Shown: in pieces, positions 8,696 to 18,707 of the stretch
Position numbering within the stretch: position 1 is the stretch's first letter
Layout of the letters: the number at the start of each line of letters is the position of its first letter
Source: Lachancea kluyveri NRRL Y-12651
Taxonomy: Eukaryota; Ascomycota; Saccharomycetes; Saccharomycetales; Saccharomycetaceae
Direction of reading: 5' to 3'
DNA: 64,000 nucleotides
NCBI GenBank assembly: GCA_000149225.2
Contig: CM000693.1
Span: 62,001 to 126,000 of the forward strand
Translations under genes and position numbers: made by a program
Notes under the pieces: generated by a model
The model's input: the letters and a program-made list of their open reading frames with translations, nothing else
Databases searched by the model: none
Told to the model about the DNA's origin: nothing

Positions 8696-10411
8696 ATGGG
8701 TATTAGACCAGGCACCAGCAGCCATCCATCTTTGTCGAAAGAAATGTATCAAAGAAGCAATTCTTCGTCTCCAAGCCTTGTCGGTTCATTCATTAAATCA
8801 TGGAAAACGTCAACTCCTTCTAGATCAACCGAAGAAACATTACAAGATGGAAACATTGAGGCTATGAGGAAATCTCAGACATATCTAAGACGCTCACCAA
8901 GTCACAACCTTGGGCACAGTCATATCCATATGAGCCCCCTGCGGAGTAATGGCACGGGCAGCAGTAACTCCAACGGTAAGGAAAAACACCACCACCACCA
9001 TCATCAGAAAAAAGACAAATATTTCGCTGATCTAGACGAGGATTGGAGTGCTGTAATAGATGATCACAACACGCCCATTCCAATGCTGACTAATGGGGGT
9101 GTGGAGTTAAAACCTCCAGCGATAGTTACTTCGAAGAAAGAATCCATGGACTCCCAACGTTCCAATTCTACGACGACTACATATCCAAAACTCCCTCAGT
9201 TGAACAGGACTTTGAGCTCAGACCTCAAATCCCAGCTAGAGCAAGAGACTGAACGCAACTTACAGGAACTAAACTCGCTAATGCAGCGAATCGCAAGATT
9301 TGACGGCATCCTTAAACCCTCGTCGTCCCAACAGATAAACTTACACGATTTACGAAAACTGAGTTGGAATGGAGTACCCACCATCCATAGACCTACTGTT
9401 TGGAAGCTTTTGATAGGCTACCTACCCTCGAACTTGAAGCGGCAACAAGTCTTACTTCAGCGAAAGAGACAAGAATATCGTGACGGTATCAAGCATGTGT
9501 TCTCCAAGCAACATACCAGAGACGTCCCAACCTGGCATCAAATTGAGATTGATATACCAAGAACCAACCCACATATCCCCCTATACCAATTCACTTCTGT
9601 TCAAGATAGTTTACAAAGAATCCTATATCTTTGGGCAATAAGGCATCCGGCAAGCGGTTACGTTCAGGGAATTAACGATCTTGTTACGCCCTTCTTTCAG
9701 ACCTTTTTGACAGAGTATCTACCACCTGCTCAGAAGGATGACGTTTACAAGTTAGACCCCAACGCATATTTGACAAAAGAACAATTGGATGATGTTGAAG
9801 CAGATTCATTCTGGTGTTTAACCAAGCTATTGGAGCAGATCACGGATAATTATATCCATGGTCAGCCGGGTATTCTAAAACAGGTTAAGAATTTGACCCA
9901 GCTGGTTAAGAGAATTGATTCGGATTTGTATGACCATTTCCGAAGTGAAAATGTTGAATTTATCCAATTTGCATTCAGGTGGATGAACTGTCTATTAATG
10001 AGAGAATTTCAGATGGATATGGTGATTAGAATGTGGGATACTTACCTCTCAGAAACTTTGCTAGAAACTTCTGGTGATAGTGGGAGTATGCCACAAACTC
10101 CTGGTTCCAATAGTGCGGCAACTGCAATACCTGCATCACCATCACAACCTCTTCGTACGTCTTCCAGCGCTGGTGCAAACGGTGATATTAGGGCTGGGCA
10201 AACATCGCTCAGTGAATTTCATGTGTTTGTGTGTGCAGCGTTTTTGGTAAAATGGAGCGAGCAGTTGTCGAACATGGATTTCCAGGAGATTATTACTTTT
10301 TTACAAAATCCTCCTACAAAAGACTGGAAAGAATTAGACATAGAAATGCTACTAAGTGAGGCGTACATATGGCAGTCTTTGTATAAAGATGCCACTTCTC
10401 ACTGGCGTTGA
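8696..10411 (+). CDS. GYP1: Rab GTPase-activating protein Gyp1 (TBC domain)
   Basis: cis-Golgi TBC-domain GAP acting mainly on Ypt1. The ATG at 8696 gives 571 residues (about 637 in S. cerevisiae). The Ser/Asn/His-rich N-terminus includes a run of six histidines and a conserved YFADLDEDWSAVIDDHNTPIP segment. The TBC domain runs from about residue 240 to the end: arginine finger in IDIPRTNPHIPLYQ (about Arg289) and glutamine finger in SGYVQGINDLVTPFF (about Gln324), the two dual-finger catalytic residues, then FRWMNCLLMREF. A low-complexity Ser/Pro insert around residues 455-500 interrupts the domain late, as in S. cerevisiae. The C-terminus LYKDATSHWR matches the family. Confidence 0.95.
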   Translation: MGIRPGTSSHPSLSKEMYQRSNSSSPSLVGSFIKSWKTSTPSRSTEETLQDGNIEAMRKSQTYLRRSPSHNLGHSHIHMSPLRSNGTGSSNSNGKEKHHHHHHQKKDKYFADLDEDWSAVIDDHNTPIPMLTNGGVELKPPAIVTSKKESMDSQRSNSTTTTYPKLPQLNRTLSSDLKSQLEQETERNLQELNSLMQRIARFDGILKPSSSQQINLHDLRKLSWNGVPTIHRPTVWKLLIGYLPSNLKRQQVLLQRKRQEYRDGIKHVFSKQHTRDVPTWHQIEIDIPRTNPHIPLYQFTSVQDSLQRILYLWAIRHPASGYVQGINDLVTPFFQTFLTEYLPPAQKDDVYKLDPNAYLTKEQLDDVEADSFWCLTKLLEQITDNYIHGQPGILKQVKNLTQLVKRIDSDLYDHFRSENVEFIQFAFRWMNCLLMREFQMDMVIRMWDTYLSETLLETSGDSGSMPQTPGSNSAATAIPASPSQPLRTSSSAGANGDIRAGQTSLSEFHVFVCAAFLVKWSEQLSNMDFQEIITFLQNPPTKDWKELDIEMLLSEAYIWQSLYKDATSHWR

Positions 10412-10455
10412 TGTATGGCTGTCCGGTCACCTGCGGTGTATATACGGACAACATA

Positions 10456-10492
10456 GAAAATTTTTCCTTTTTTCGTTTCATCTGCGATGAGG
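10456..10492. promoter_or_regulatory. RRPE and PAC elements upstream of TRZ1
   Basis: GAAAATTTTTC at 10456-10466 (RRPE) and GCGATGAGG at 10484-10492 (PAC). The order and spacing are typical of ribosome and tRNA biogenesis promoters. They lie about 250 bp before the TRZ1 ATG, but only about 95 bp before the in-frame near-cognate codon at 10583. That spacing would put transcription starts upstream of the ATG-less extension. Confidence 0.65.
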
Positions 10493-10735
10493 TGAGAAAA
10501 GGTAACTGGAAATACGTAGATGTACTTGTGTAATTAGCCAATCGATAGCTCTACTTTTTCCAGCTATCTTCCACTTTCCAAAGTGTTGTCGAATCGTACT
10601 TTTCTATCTAGCGTGAGCAGATCAAGTTACAGTAGCTTAGCAGTGACAACCGTAACACTTCGAAGGCTAAAAACTACAGCTACTGCAAGAAAGGAGGAAA
10701 AGAAACGGTTACAACAAGCCATACGGATCGCTACG

Positions 10736-13189
10736 ATGTTTACTTTAACACCAATTACACACCCTACTTCAGATACTAAGCACCCACTATTACATTTGCA
10801 ATCAGAACATGGTGAACGATACCTTTTTGGTAAAATCTGTGAAGGCTCCCAAAGAACTTTTACCGAATCTAAAATAAGACTGTCTAAGTTGGAGAATATC
10901 TTTTTGACTGGGGAGCTTGACTGGAATAGTATTGGAGGTCTTCCAGGCATGATACTGACAGTTTCAGACCAGGGTAAGAAAACGCTGGGTCTGTTTTATG
11001 GCAACGATGTATTAGAGTACATAATTAGTACCTGGAGATACTTTGTTTTCCGCTTTGGCATGGAACTGACGACGAATACTTTAAGAGATAGCGAAATTTA
11101 CAAAGACAAACTGATATGCGTCAAGGCTATTGTTGTTAAGAAGCCTGTGGAGTCAAGTGAAGAAGACAGTTTGACCTCTAAACTGGTATCTTCCTTACGA
11201 GCTATAGTGTCTAGAATGTTTCCACAACATGAACCTAGCGCAAGGTATGACCCTTCTTCTGATCCTTATATGAACGTTGAGCTGCCAAAAGAAATACACG
11301 TCCCAAAAATCAGTACTTGTTACGAGATTATCTTTAATCCGGTCAGAGGGAAGTTTAAACTTGAAGAAGCTATCAAATTGGGTGTTCCAAAAGGACCTTT
11401 GTTTGCTAAGTTGACAAAGGGTGAAGCAGTACAGTTACCTAATGGTACAACAGTCCAGCCAGAGCAAGTATTAGAAAAACAACGTGATTTTGCCAAAGTC
11501 TTAATACTAGATATCCCTAGCGATGAATACTTGGCTGAGTTCGTGAAAAGGTTTGAAAAGTATGACTTGAATACACTTGGCTCTGTTTATTATTTCCTCG
11601 GTGAAGATGTTACAGTCAACAAGAACCTATTCCAATTTATGGAAATATTTGACAATGGTCATGCCCAGCATTTTGTTTCTCACCCAAGTGTTTCGCCAAA
11701 CAGTTTAGTCTTTTTAGGCTCCGCTTTAACTACTCTAAAGCTTAAAGCATTACAGGTCGAAAACTACAACCTACCCATAACTGACAGAGTCTTTTCTAAA
11801 GAATTTTATGATTGTTTCGGAAAATCCTTGCCAAAAGGTACTTCGAGATTGCAAGTTCAAGAAACTCCAGTAACAAGTAAAATCGACAACAAGAATGTTC
11901 ATGTGTTTGTTCAACAAAAAGGTGTTTTAATTGAGCCATACACTAAAAAAGATGAAAATATTAAAGTTAAGTTATGCGACAATGCCAGGACTAATTTTTC
12001 ATGGAAAAAGCTTTACAACGATCATGTTCAACCCTTGAAAATTCCCGGTTCTTCTTACGATAAAGTTATAAAAGACCAAGTTCATACCAACAACTTTGAT
12101 ACAAAAGACAAGCGTGGAAAGGTTGAAATCATTACATTGGGAACTGGTAGCGCGTTGCCTTCGAAATATAGGAATGTTCTTTCTACTTTGGTTAAAGTTC
12201 CATATATTAGTGGCGGAAAAATTACCAATAGGAATGTTTTACTAGATGCTGGAGAGAATACACTGGGCACAATTCATAGGCTTTTCCCTTCTGCCGATGT
12301 ACAAATCCTTTTCCAAGATTTGAAACTGATTTATCTGAGCCACCTGCATGCAGATCACCACTTGGGAATAGTAAGCGTTTTGAAGGAGTGGTACAAATAC
12401 AATAGTGCGGACGAAACTGCTAAGATATATTTGGTTACGCCATGGCAATACAACAAGTTTATTAATGAATGGTTTTCTTTAGAGGACCACGCCCTCATAG
12501 AAAGGATTCAATACATTAGTTGTGAACATTTGGTTGATGGTGGATATGTTAGGAAGGAAATCAAGCCGATTTCACTAGATGAGCTCGATTCCATTATTCA
12601 GCCTTCAAGCAAAAAAAGACGTTTGCAGTTAGTTGAAGACTCCTCATTTAGAAACCTGGGAGCAATTAAGCAAATGTACAAAGATTTGAAAATCATGAAA
12701 TTTCAAACGTGTAGAGCCAAACACTGTGATTGGGCTTACTCGAATGCTATTAGTTTTTTTATGAACTCAAACACTAGAACTGTTTTTAAACTTTCCTACT
12801 CTGGTGATACAAGACCAAACATCGATAAGTTTGCAAAAACTGTGGGTTATCGTTCTGACTTGTTGATTCATGAGGCTACCTTGGATAATGAACTGGAAGA
12901 AGATGCTATTAAGAAGAGACACTGCACTATCAATGAAGCTATTAGTGTTTCAAATGCTATGGAAGCAGAAAAATTAGTTTTAACACACTTTTCTCAAAGA
13001 TATCCAAAATTACCACAAATGGATAATAATACGCCTGTTCAAGCTAAAGAATTCTGTTTTGCATTTGATGGTATGATAACCAGTTTTGACAAGCTAGGTG
13101 AACAGCAAGAGATTTTTACGCTCTTGAACAAAGTCTTTATCGAGGAAAGAGAAGCTACTGAAGAGGATGAAGGAAGCGCCGATACGTAA
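10736..13189 (+). CDS. TRZ1: tRNase Z, long form, 3'-tRNA endonuclease
   Basis: Endonuclease that removes 3' trailers from tRNA precursors in nucleus and mitochondria. The ATG at 10736 gives 817 residues and starts MFTLTPITHPTSDTKHPLL, matching the S. cerevisiae start. It is a long ELAC2-type tRNase Z: a degenerate N-terminal beta-lactamase half with the exosite arm, then the active C-terminal half. The zinc motif SHLHADHHLG holds His536, His538, Asp540 and His541; SYSGDTRP, IHEATLDNE and LTHFSQRYPKLP complete the metal site. The reading frame stays open for a further 66 codons upstream with no ATG and encodes a presequence-like peptide (see findings). The gene converges on VPS5 with about 100 bp between stops. 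Confidence 0.95.
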   Translation: MFTLTPITHPTSDTKHPLLHLQSEHGERYLFGKICEGSQRTFTESKIRLSKLENIFLTGELDWNSIGGLPGMILTVSDQGKKTLGLFYGNDVLEYIISTWRYFVFRFGMELTTNTLRDSEIYKDKLICVKAIVVKKPVESSEEDSLTSKLVSSLRAIVSRMFPQHEPSARYDPSSDPYMNVELPKEIHVPKISTCYEIIFNPVRGKFKLEEAIKLGVPKGPLFAKLTKGEAVQLPNGTTVQPEQVLEKQRDFAKVLILDIPSDEYLAEFVKRFEKYDLNTLGSVYYFLGEDVTVNKNLFQFMEIFDNGHAQHFVSHPSVSPNSLVFLGSALTTLKLKALQVENYNLPITDRVFSKEFYDCFGKSLPKGTSRLQVQETPVTSKIDNKNVHVFVQQKGVLIEPYTKKDENIKVKLCDNARTNFSWKKLYNDHVQPLKIPGSSYDKVIKDQVHTNNFDTKDKRGKVEIITLGTGSALPSKYRNVLSTLVKVPYISGGKITNRNVLLDAGENTLGTIHRLFPSADVQILFQDLKLIYLSHLHADHHLGIVSVLKEWYKYNSADETAKIYLVTPWQYNKFINEWFSLEDHALIERIQYISCEHLVDGGYVRKEIKPISLDELDSIIQPSSKKRRLQLVEDSSFRNLGAIKQMYKDLKIMKFQTCRAKHCDWAYSNAISFFMNSNTRTVFKLSYSGDTRPNIDKFAKTVGYRSDLLIHEATLDNELEEDAIKKRHCTINEAISVSNAMEAEKLVLTHFSQRYPKLPQMDNNTPVQAKEFCFAFDGMITSFDKLGEQQEIFTLLNKVFIEEREATEEDEGSADT

Positions 13190-13288
13190 GTACTGTTTTG
13201 TAAATAGTAAGATGTACTACAAAAAAAAAAAAAGAAAAGAAAAGAAAGGAGGTATTCAAACGTGTAAAGTGTAAAAAGTTTCCATGCC

Positions 13289-15232
13289 TTATAGATAGTT
13301 TTGGTAAAAAGTTTCCCACAATTCGATACATTCTTTCTGAGTCTCAATAGCAGCCTCTAAGAAAATCTCAATATTATTTCTAAAATCCTTAATCTTTTCC
13401 TGGTCATGCTTTGTTAACTCATCTCTGATAGTCACTGAGATATTTTGCCATTTATTCTTGACTTTCGAATACCTTACCTTCAAAGTCTTCAGATCTTGTT
13501 TCACAGCTTCGATCTTATCGTTTTGAGTCTTCATGGTACGATCTAGTTTTTCTAGCTGGGCCTGCTTTTTAGATAAATCATTTTCCACAATAACCAGATA
13601 ATAACCCAATTTAGACCTTTGGTTAAATACAGCTCTGATACTCGATAAGGACCTCATATATTCATCTATTGTGACGCCGAGTGTCAAAGATTCCTGCAAC
13701 GAGCTTCTTTGTAGTGATTCTTTGATCCTTAGGTGGACATCCGCGAAATTCAATAGAAGTTCGGAACTTTTCTTCGAAACTTCTAGCTCAACCAAGGACT
13801 TTAGCGATTCTGCAAATTCTTCAGTAACAGATGCCAAGTCACTCCTCTGTGAATCAACTAGCTCCAAAGATTTGTAGAGTTGTTTCAGTTGGTCTTCCAG
13901 AATCTCTGTCTCTTGTCTTTGTTCGAGAAAAAACGGATCCGGCTCTGAATATTTGGGCAACGAGGAAAATGAGATGCTCATGAAACCTCTATGAGACTCA
14001 CCATCTAGTCCACCATTCTTCATCACAACCTCAGCATCTTCTTTACCCAAAAGTTCAATTTCACTTATATGGATTTCTGAGATATCATTACTGTCTCCAG
14101 AGGCATTAGAACCAGTTAGATGTTCTCTAATTTTAGAGTCCTGGTGAAAATTCTTGCTTGTTAGGAACATAATGAAATCCTCATCTTTTTGCAGTATGGA
14201 ATCTGAAGATATTTTCTTAAGCATTCTTTCCATTTGGAACCTTCTACTTTCTATGAAATCTTCCTTAAATCTACCGACCGTTTGTTTTTCTGGTGGTGGA
14301 GGGATAATCCTACCCCAGTTGTTGTTTTGTAGTTGACGGTACAGCCATCTAAAATCTCTATAACGTCTTTTGACTTGGCACTCTGAAGGTTGGATGGCGT
14401 TGGACTTTGTTTTGACGGTGTATTCAACATGAGCTGAAGTAAGATCTCCAATTTTTATTGGATCCACAACTTCAACATCGAATTGATCTAAGATAGGTTC
14501 ATGAGAAAAAGATTTAGTGTCTTTATTACCCAAAGAGCTGAAGGCTGTATTGGATTCTCTAGCCTTTCTTGGAGAGATTTTAAACAATGGTGCATCAACT
14601 TGTTGAAGAAGATTGTCCTTAGCAGATGGAAGCACTGGGTATTCTGCTTCACAACCGTCCTCATCCAAGGACTGGTCAACAAACTCATCCGATTCAGTTT
14701 GTTTTCTGGCCAGGGGATCGATGAATAAATCCTTTTTTTGTTGATCATTCAGTGGATGACGACGTGGCCGTGCTGAGCTGAACAGCTTTTTAGGCTTTCC
14801 AGGTTTTCTAGTTGGAGAAGATACATCAGAAGCAGAAACCTTCGTTGTTGATTCTTCATCAACCACAAGAGGTGACTGTGTACTGCTAGAAAATAGAGGG
14901 TCATTTCTTGTCGGTGATTTGATGATGGTGCTAACAGCCAATGCTGAGAGAGGATCTTCATTAGGCGCTAGGGAAGAAAGTAAATCCTCAGTTTGTGCGT
15001 TGATAGGCGCATCCTCCTGCCCAATCTCTCCGATAACTGCAGGCCCATCTTCTTCTTTTTGTTGTGTGTTCGGACCCCATTCATTGTGTTCCACGTTGTC
15101 TTCCTGGTGATCTTTAGCAACACCAACTGAGACGTTTGCGAATGACTGCTTAAGTTCCGCTATCTCTTCATCCTTGTCATGGGAAGCAAGATCATCCCAC
15201 ACAGGTGCGTTTAAGTCTTCATCGTAGTTCAT
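13289..15232 (-). CDS. VPS5: Retromer sorting nexin Vps5 (PX-BAR)
   Basis: Sorting nexin that pairs with Vps17 to coat endosomal tubules returning Vps10 to the Golgi. It has 647 residues (675 in S. cerevisiae). The acidic N-terminus begins MNYDEDLNAPVWDDL, the Vps5 signature. The PX domain (about 260-370) contains VKRRYRDFRWLYRQLQ and PPPPEKQTVGRFKEDFIESR, the PI3P-binding core. The BAR coiled coil fills about 400-647 and ends CIELWETFYQNYL. S. cerevisiae has a duplicate, YKR078W; the full N-terminus makes VPS5 the better name for this single copy. It is divergent from ALG8 with about 145 bp between starts. Confidence 0.94.
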   Translation of the reverse strand: MNYDEDLNAPVWDDLASHDKDEEIAELKQSFANVSVGVAKDHQEDNVEHNEWGPNTQQKEEDGPAVIGEIGQEDAPINAQTEDLLSSLAPNEDPLSALAVSTIIKSPTRNDPLFSSSTQSPLVVDEESTTKVSASDVSSPTRKPGKPKKLFSSARPRRHPLNDQQKKDLFIDPLARKQTESDEFVDQSLDEDGCEAEYPVLPSAKDNLLQQVDAPLFKISPRKARESNTAFSSLGNKDTKSFSHEPILDQFDVEVVDPIKIGDLTSAHVEYTVKTKSNAIQPSECQVKRRYRDFRWLYRQLQNNNWGRIIPPPPEKQTVGRFKEDFIESRRFQMERMLKKISSDSILQKDEDFIMFLTSKNFHQDSKIREHLTGSNASGDSNDISEIHISEIELLGKEDAEVVMKNGGLDGESHRGFMSISFSSLPKYSEPDPFFLEQRQETEILEDQLKQLYKSLELVDSQRSDLASVTEEFAESLKSLVELEVSKKSSELLLNFADVHLRIKESLQRSSLQESLTLGVTIDEYMRSLSSIRAVFNQRSKLGYYLVIVENDLSKKQAQLEKLDRTMKTQNDKIEAVKQDLKTLKVRYSKVKNKWQNISVTIRDELTKHDQEKIKDFRNNIEIFLEAAIETQKECIELWETFYQNYL

Positions 15233-15378
15233 CTCTTCACCGAATTCCTCACTTTTTCAATTTGTAGATGAAACTGGTATTTTAAAGGTCTCTTTAGTAA
15301 AGGGGGCTCTGTTGAAAAATTTGGATCGCCCTCATCCAGACAAGCTGTCAACAAATCGGTGATACAAAACTTACGGAA

Positions 15379-17064
15379 ATGAGCAAAGGGAAGGCTGTAA
15401 AGAAGGCTGGAAGTCCTAAAACAACAGAAGTGGCTGATACCAGAAAGTTCTCTCTATGGAATTTTTGGGTCTGTTCCACTTGTTTGAAATTATTGTTGAT
15501 ACCAGGTTACTTCAGTACAGACTTTGACGTGCATAGAAATTGGTTGGCTATTACTAACAAGTTGCCGTTAAGAGAATGGTACATTGAGGCGACAAGTCAA
15601 TGGACGTTAGACTACCCTCCTTTCTTTGCATATTTTGAATGGTTCTTGTCGCAGTTTGTTCCTAAGATAGTCCGCGATGATGGGTGTTTGGATATTGTTG
15701 AAGTAGGCAATTTTGGGATGCCAACAATCATTTTCCAAAGAATAACAGTAATTGTTAGTGAGGTTTTACTGTTTGTAGTACTACAGATATTTATCAACAA
15801 AAGTGCTACGAACGAAAAATCTGCCAATTTTATAGTGGCAAGTAGCATAGTACTATCTCCAGGGTTTCTGATTGTTGACCATATACACTTCCAGTACAAT
15901 GGGTTTCTTTTCGCAATTTTAATTGCAGCTATTGTTGCAGCAAAGCATCACCGGTACCTACTATGCGGTGCCTTTTTTGCTACTGCTCTGTGCTTCAAGC
16001 ACATTTTCCTGTACTTGGCACCAAGCTTCTTTGTTTTTTTGTTGAGAGCTTACATTCTGGACTTTACCAACTTTAAGTTTAAAAGCTATAAAGATTTAGT
16101 GTCTATTGTGAAGTGGCAACGTGCTCTCAAATTGGGTCTTGTTGTGCTTGGTATCTTCGCCGTCTGTTTTGCACCTTTTATTTCTGAGATGCCTCAGCTG
16201 TTGGAAAGGCTATTCCCTTTTTCTAGAGGACTGACACATGCTTACTGGGCACCAAACTTCTGGGCGCTTTACTCTTTATTAGATAAAGTGTTGACTTTCG
16301 TCATGTTAAGGTTGCCATACGTTCACAGATTTATCATCAAGTTTGTTGCACCACCACTCATCCCTGCCACTATTGATGAAATCAAGCAGAGACTTTCTCA
16401 GAATAACGTTGGTACAAGAGGTTTGGTTCAAGACGTTTATTTTGTAATTTTACCACAAATTCAACCCAAGCTGACCTTCTTATTAACACTGTTCTATCAA
16501 ATTCTAGCTGTAATTCCCGTATTGTTCAATCCATCATTTAAGAGATTCGCTGGCTCTTTAACTTTATGTGGGTTTTCTTCTTTCCTATTCGGCTGGCATG
16601 TCCATGAGAAGGCAATCATGTTGGTGATCATCCCATTCTCTTTCCTTGTAACACTTGATAGGAGATTAGTTACACCTTTCAGGTTACTAGTATCAGCAGG
16701 TTATGTCTCATTGTTCCCCTTGCTTTACCAATCCCAGGACTTTCTAATAAAAGTATTTTATACTTCTATTTGGTGCATAATCTACTTTTTTTCTCTAAGA
16801 CAAACTACAAGGGTTTCTTCTAGTATTCAGCGGCGCATCTTCTTTTTTGACCGCTTGGCAACAATCTATATCATTTTTCTATTGCCAATGGTTGTTGGTG
16901 TTCAAATTTTGGAGGTATTGGAGTGGAAGCACACGCTTTTCCAAAGGTTTGAATTTCTAGGTCTGATGATATACAGCATTTATTGCTCCCTAGGCATTCT
17001 AGGGTCTTGGATCGGTTTGTCGTGGTTATATAACTTTGATGAACCTTTATGGAGCGAAGACTAA
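15379..17064 (+). CDS. ALG8: ER alpha-1,3-glucosyltransferase Alg8
   Basis: Adds the second glucose to the dolichol-linked N-glycan precursor, using dolichyl-P-glucose in the ER lumen. It has 561 residues (577 in S. cerevisiae) with many hydrophobic segments, consistent with the roughly eleven-helix ALG6/ALG8 fold. The luminal motif LDYPPFFAYFEW (Asp78 onwards) is the conserved catalytic-loop signature, and HFQYNGFLFAILI, FKHIFLYLAPSFFVFLL and FGWHVHEKAIMLVIIPF are typical of the family. It converges on the MSA gene with about 120 bp between stops. Confidence 0.95.
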   Translation: MSKGKAVKKAGSPKTTEVADTRKFSLWNFWVCSTCLKLLLIPGYFSTDFDVHRNWLAITNKLPLREWYIEATSQWTLDYPPFFAYFEWFLSQFVPKIVRDDGCLDIVEVGNFGMPTIIFQRITVIVSEVLLFVVLQIFINKSATNEKSANFIVASSIVLSPGFLIVDHIHFQYNGFLFAILIAAIVAAKHHRYLLCGAFFATALCFKHIFLYLAPSFFVFLLRAYILDFTNFKFKSYKDLVSIVKWQRALKLGLVVLGIFAVCFAPFISEMPQLLERLFPFSRGLTHAYWAPNFWALYSLLDKVLTFVMLRLPYVHRFIIKFVAPPLIPATIDEIKQRLSQNNVGTRGLVQDVYFVILPQIQPKLTFLLTLFYQILAVIPVLFNPSFKRFAGSLTLCGFSSFLFGWHVHEKAIMLVIIPFSFLVTLDRRLVTPFRLLVSAGYVSLFPLLYQSQDFLIKVFYTSIWCIIYFFSLRQTTRVSSSIQRRIFFFDRLATIYIIFLLPMVVGVQILEVLEWKHTLFQRFEFLGLMIYSIYCSLGILGSWIGLSWLYNFDEPLWSED

Positions 17065-17186
17065 GGTAGTGTATTATACGGCTAAGACGCCTTGTAAATA
17101 GATAGAGCTACGTAACAACCAGTAAACATGCGCCAGGCATGGATCGTCCCTATCTCCCTTTTCGGTATAATATTACATAGATAAAG

Positions 17187-18707
17187 CTACTCGCAGCCAG
17201 TGATTAATTTCTTTAAAGCTAATCTAGCGTCATCTTGTTCCATATGTGAAGATTTTGGGTCCTTTGGTTTACGTTCAACTTCCGTTGATTTTACTGTTTC
17301 TGGGATTGATTTGCTTAGTGAGCCATTCATAGTCTGCTGGATTAGAGGGGTGCATTGAATCCCTACAGATGCTTCAGCCAATATATGTCTTTTAGGTGTA
17401 CTAGGCTCACTACGTTTGAATGCTGCTGTTGCAGCCAACTGGGCCGATGTGGTAGCTGTGATAGTAGGTGAAGCCAAATTTTCGACTTTTGCCAAGGTAC
17501 GGGGTGTTCCTAGGTTCACTAGTGATGGTGGTGTATTGAAACATAGCGATCTTTTTGGAGATGCCAGCAATTGTTGGTAAAACAGTTCTGCAGAAGAATT
17601 GTTGTATTGTGTTAGCAATTCTGCCTGAGGATCATCAGTCATAAGCAATGGGTCACCGGAGGACAGCTTGAAGACAAAATGATGTTGAGGTTGTGAGACA
17701 TACTTCTCCTGCTGCTGCTGCTGCTGCTGCTGCATTGTTTCATCGTATAGCATGTTCTGTGATTCTTCCAAAACCTCGTCTATACAAATACCTGGTGTGA
17801 ATCCTGTCTTGAATTGGAAGACAGAGGTACAACGAGGGGTTAATGGCATCCCAGAGGGCGATGGTTGTGGAGGAGATGAGGGTGGAAATTCAGAAAAAAT
17901 CTCACTGGGCTTAACCGCAGATACATCCTTTCGTTGAGGAGAGGGTGGTTGAAGTGCAATTGGAACGTTTTTCTTGCTTTTCATTCGCCTCAACAATCCC
18001 AATACCCTTTTTGTATCAAAAGTAGCGGGACTAGTGGCAGCGGAGCTGATTTTGTTTTGTTTGCCGATGGGAGATGAAGGTAAGAGACTTTGCTGAGATG
18101 TCTCTGATGGAGTTGCAATGGTAGCTTTACCTTCTTTGTCTATATTCAGACAGAACTTAGAGCGTTGGTTTTTTGGTGCGACTGTTTTGCTTTTAGTGGG
18201 AGAAATATTGTCGAAAATGGGCTTGTTTCCTAAGCTTGGTGGTAGAGAAGCTTCGATCTCGAATTCCATCAAGGGAGAACTCCTTAACACACTATTTCTA
18301 GAGGCAGATGAAAACACATTGTCATGTGGTGTCATTGGTGATGAGTTTAGATCTTGTTCCTGTACTTTGCGCTTCTTTACTGGAGTTTTCAAAATAACAC
18401 CTCTATACCTGCCTCTCTTTGTAGAGCCTGCCGATGACGGTGGTGACACTTCGTGAATACTGGATCTCTTTCTAGGAGGCGTTTTGAACTTGGAAGGTGT
18501 GGCAGTGGGGTTAGACGACACTTTCATCAGTGGTTTGGTAAAACTTTGGGTTCCCAGTCTCTGCACTTGCATGGAGGAATGAGCCATTGGGCTTTTCATC
18601 GGATCAGCGTAACTTTTTAAAACAGCAGGTCTACCTCTTTTCTTGGGAGTGTAGCCATTGCTGCCGCTACCGCTGCTATTATTGTTGTTATCGTGGTTAT
18701 CAGACAT
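17187..18707 (-). CDS. Msa1/Msa2-type G1 transcription cofactor
   Basis: Single homologue of the S. cerevisiae pair MSA1 and MSA2, which bind SBF and MBF and tune the timing of G1-specific transcription. It has 506 residues, largely disordered and Ser/Pro-rich, with many SP/TP sites expected of a CDK target. Conserved islands are KKRGRPAVLKSYADPMKSP near the N-terminus, a basic stretch TKRGRYRGVILKTPVKKRK, VFQFKTGFTPGICIDEVLEE, RSLCFNTPPSLVNLGTPRTL and the C-terminal DARLALKKLITGCE. Eight consecutive glutamines are encoded at 17709-17732. An MCB (ACGCGT) lies 236 bp upstream. Assignment to MSA1 or MSA2 is not possible in an unduplicated genome. Confidence 0.9.
   Translation of the reverse strand: MSDNHDNNNNSSGSGSNGYTPKKRGRPAVLKSYADPMKSPMAHSSMQVQRLGTQSFTKPLMKVSSNPTATPSKFKTPPRKRSSIHEVSPPSSAGSTKRGRYRGVILKTPVKKRKVQEQDLNSSPMTPHDNVFSSASRNSVLRSSPLMEFEIEASLPPSLGNKPIFDNISPTKSKTVAPKNQRSKFCLNIDKEGKATIATPSETSQQSLLPSSPIGKQNKISSAATSPATFDTKRVLGLLRRMKSKKNVPIALQPPSPQRKDVSAVKPSEIFSEFPPSSPPQPSPSGMPLTPRCTSVFQFKTGFTPGICIDEVLEESQNMLYDETMQQQQQQQQEKYVSQPQHHFVFKLSSGDPLLMTDDPQAELLTQYNNSSAELFYQQLLASPKRSLCFNTPPSLVNLGTPRTLAKVENLASPTITATTSAQLAATAAFKRSEPSTPKRHILAEASVGIQCTPLIQQTMNGSLSKSIPETVKSTEVERKPKDPKSSHMEQDDARLALKKLITGCE
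17709..17732 (-). repeat. CAG trinucleotide repeat (8 copies) in MSA gene
   Basis: Perfect (CTG)8 on the plus strand encodes eight glutamines in a disordered region, so copy number probably varies between strains. Confidence 0.9.
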
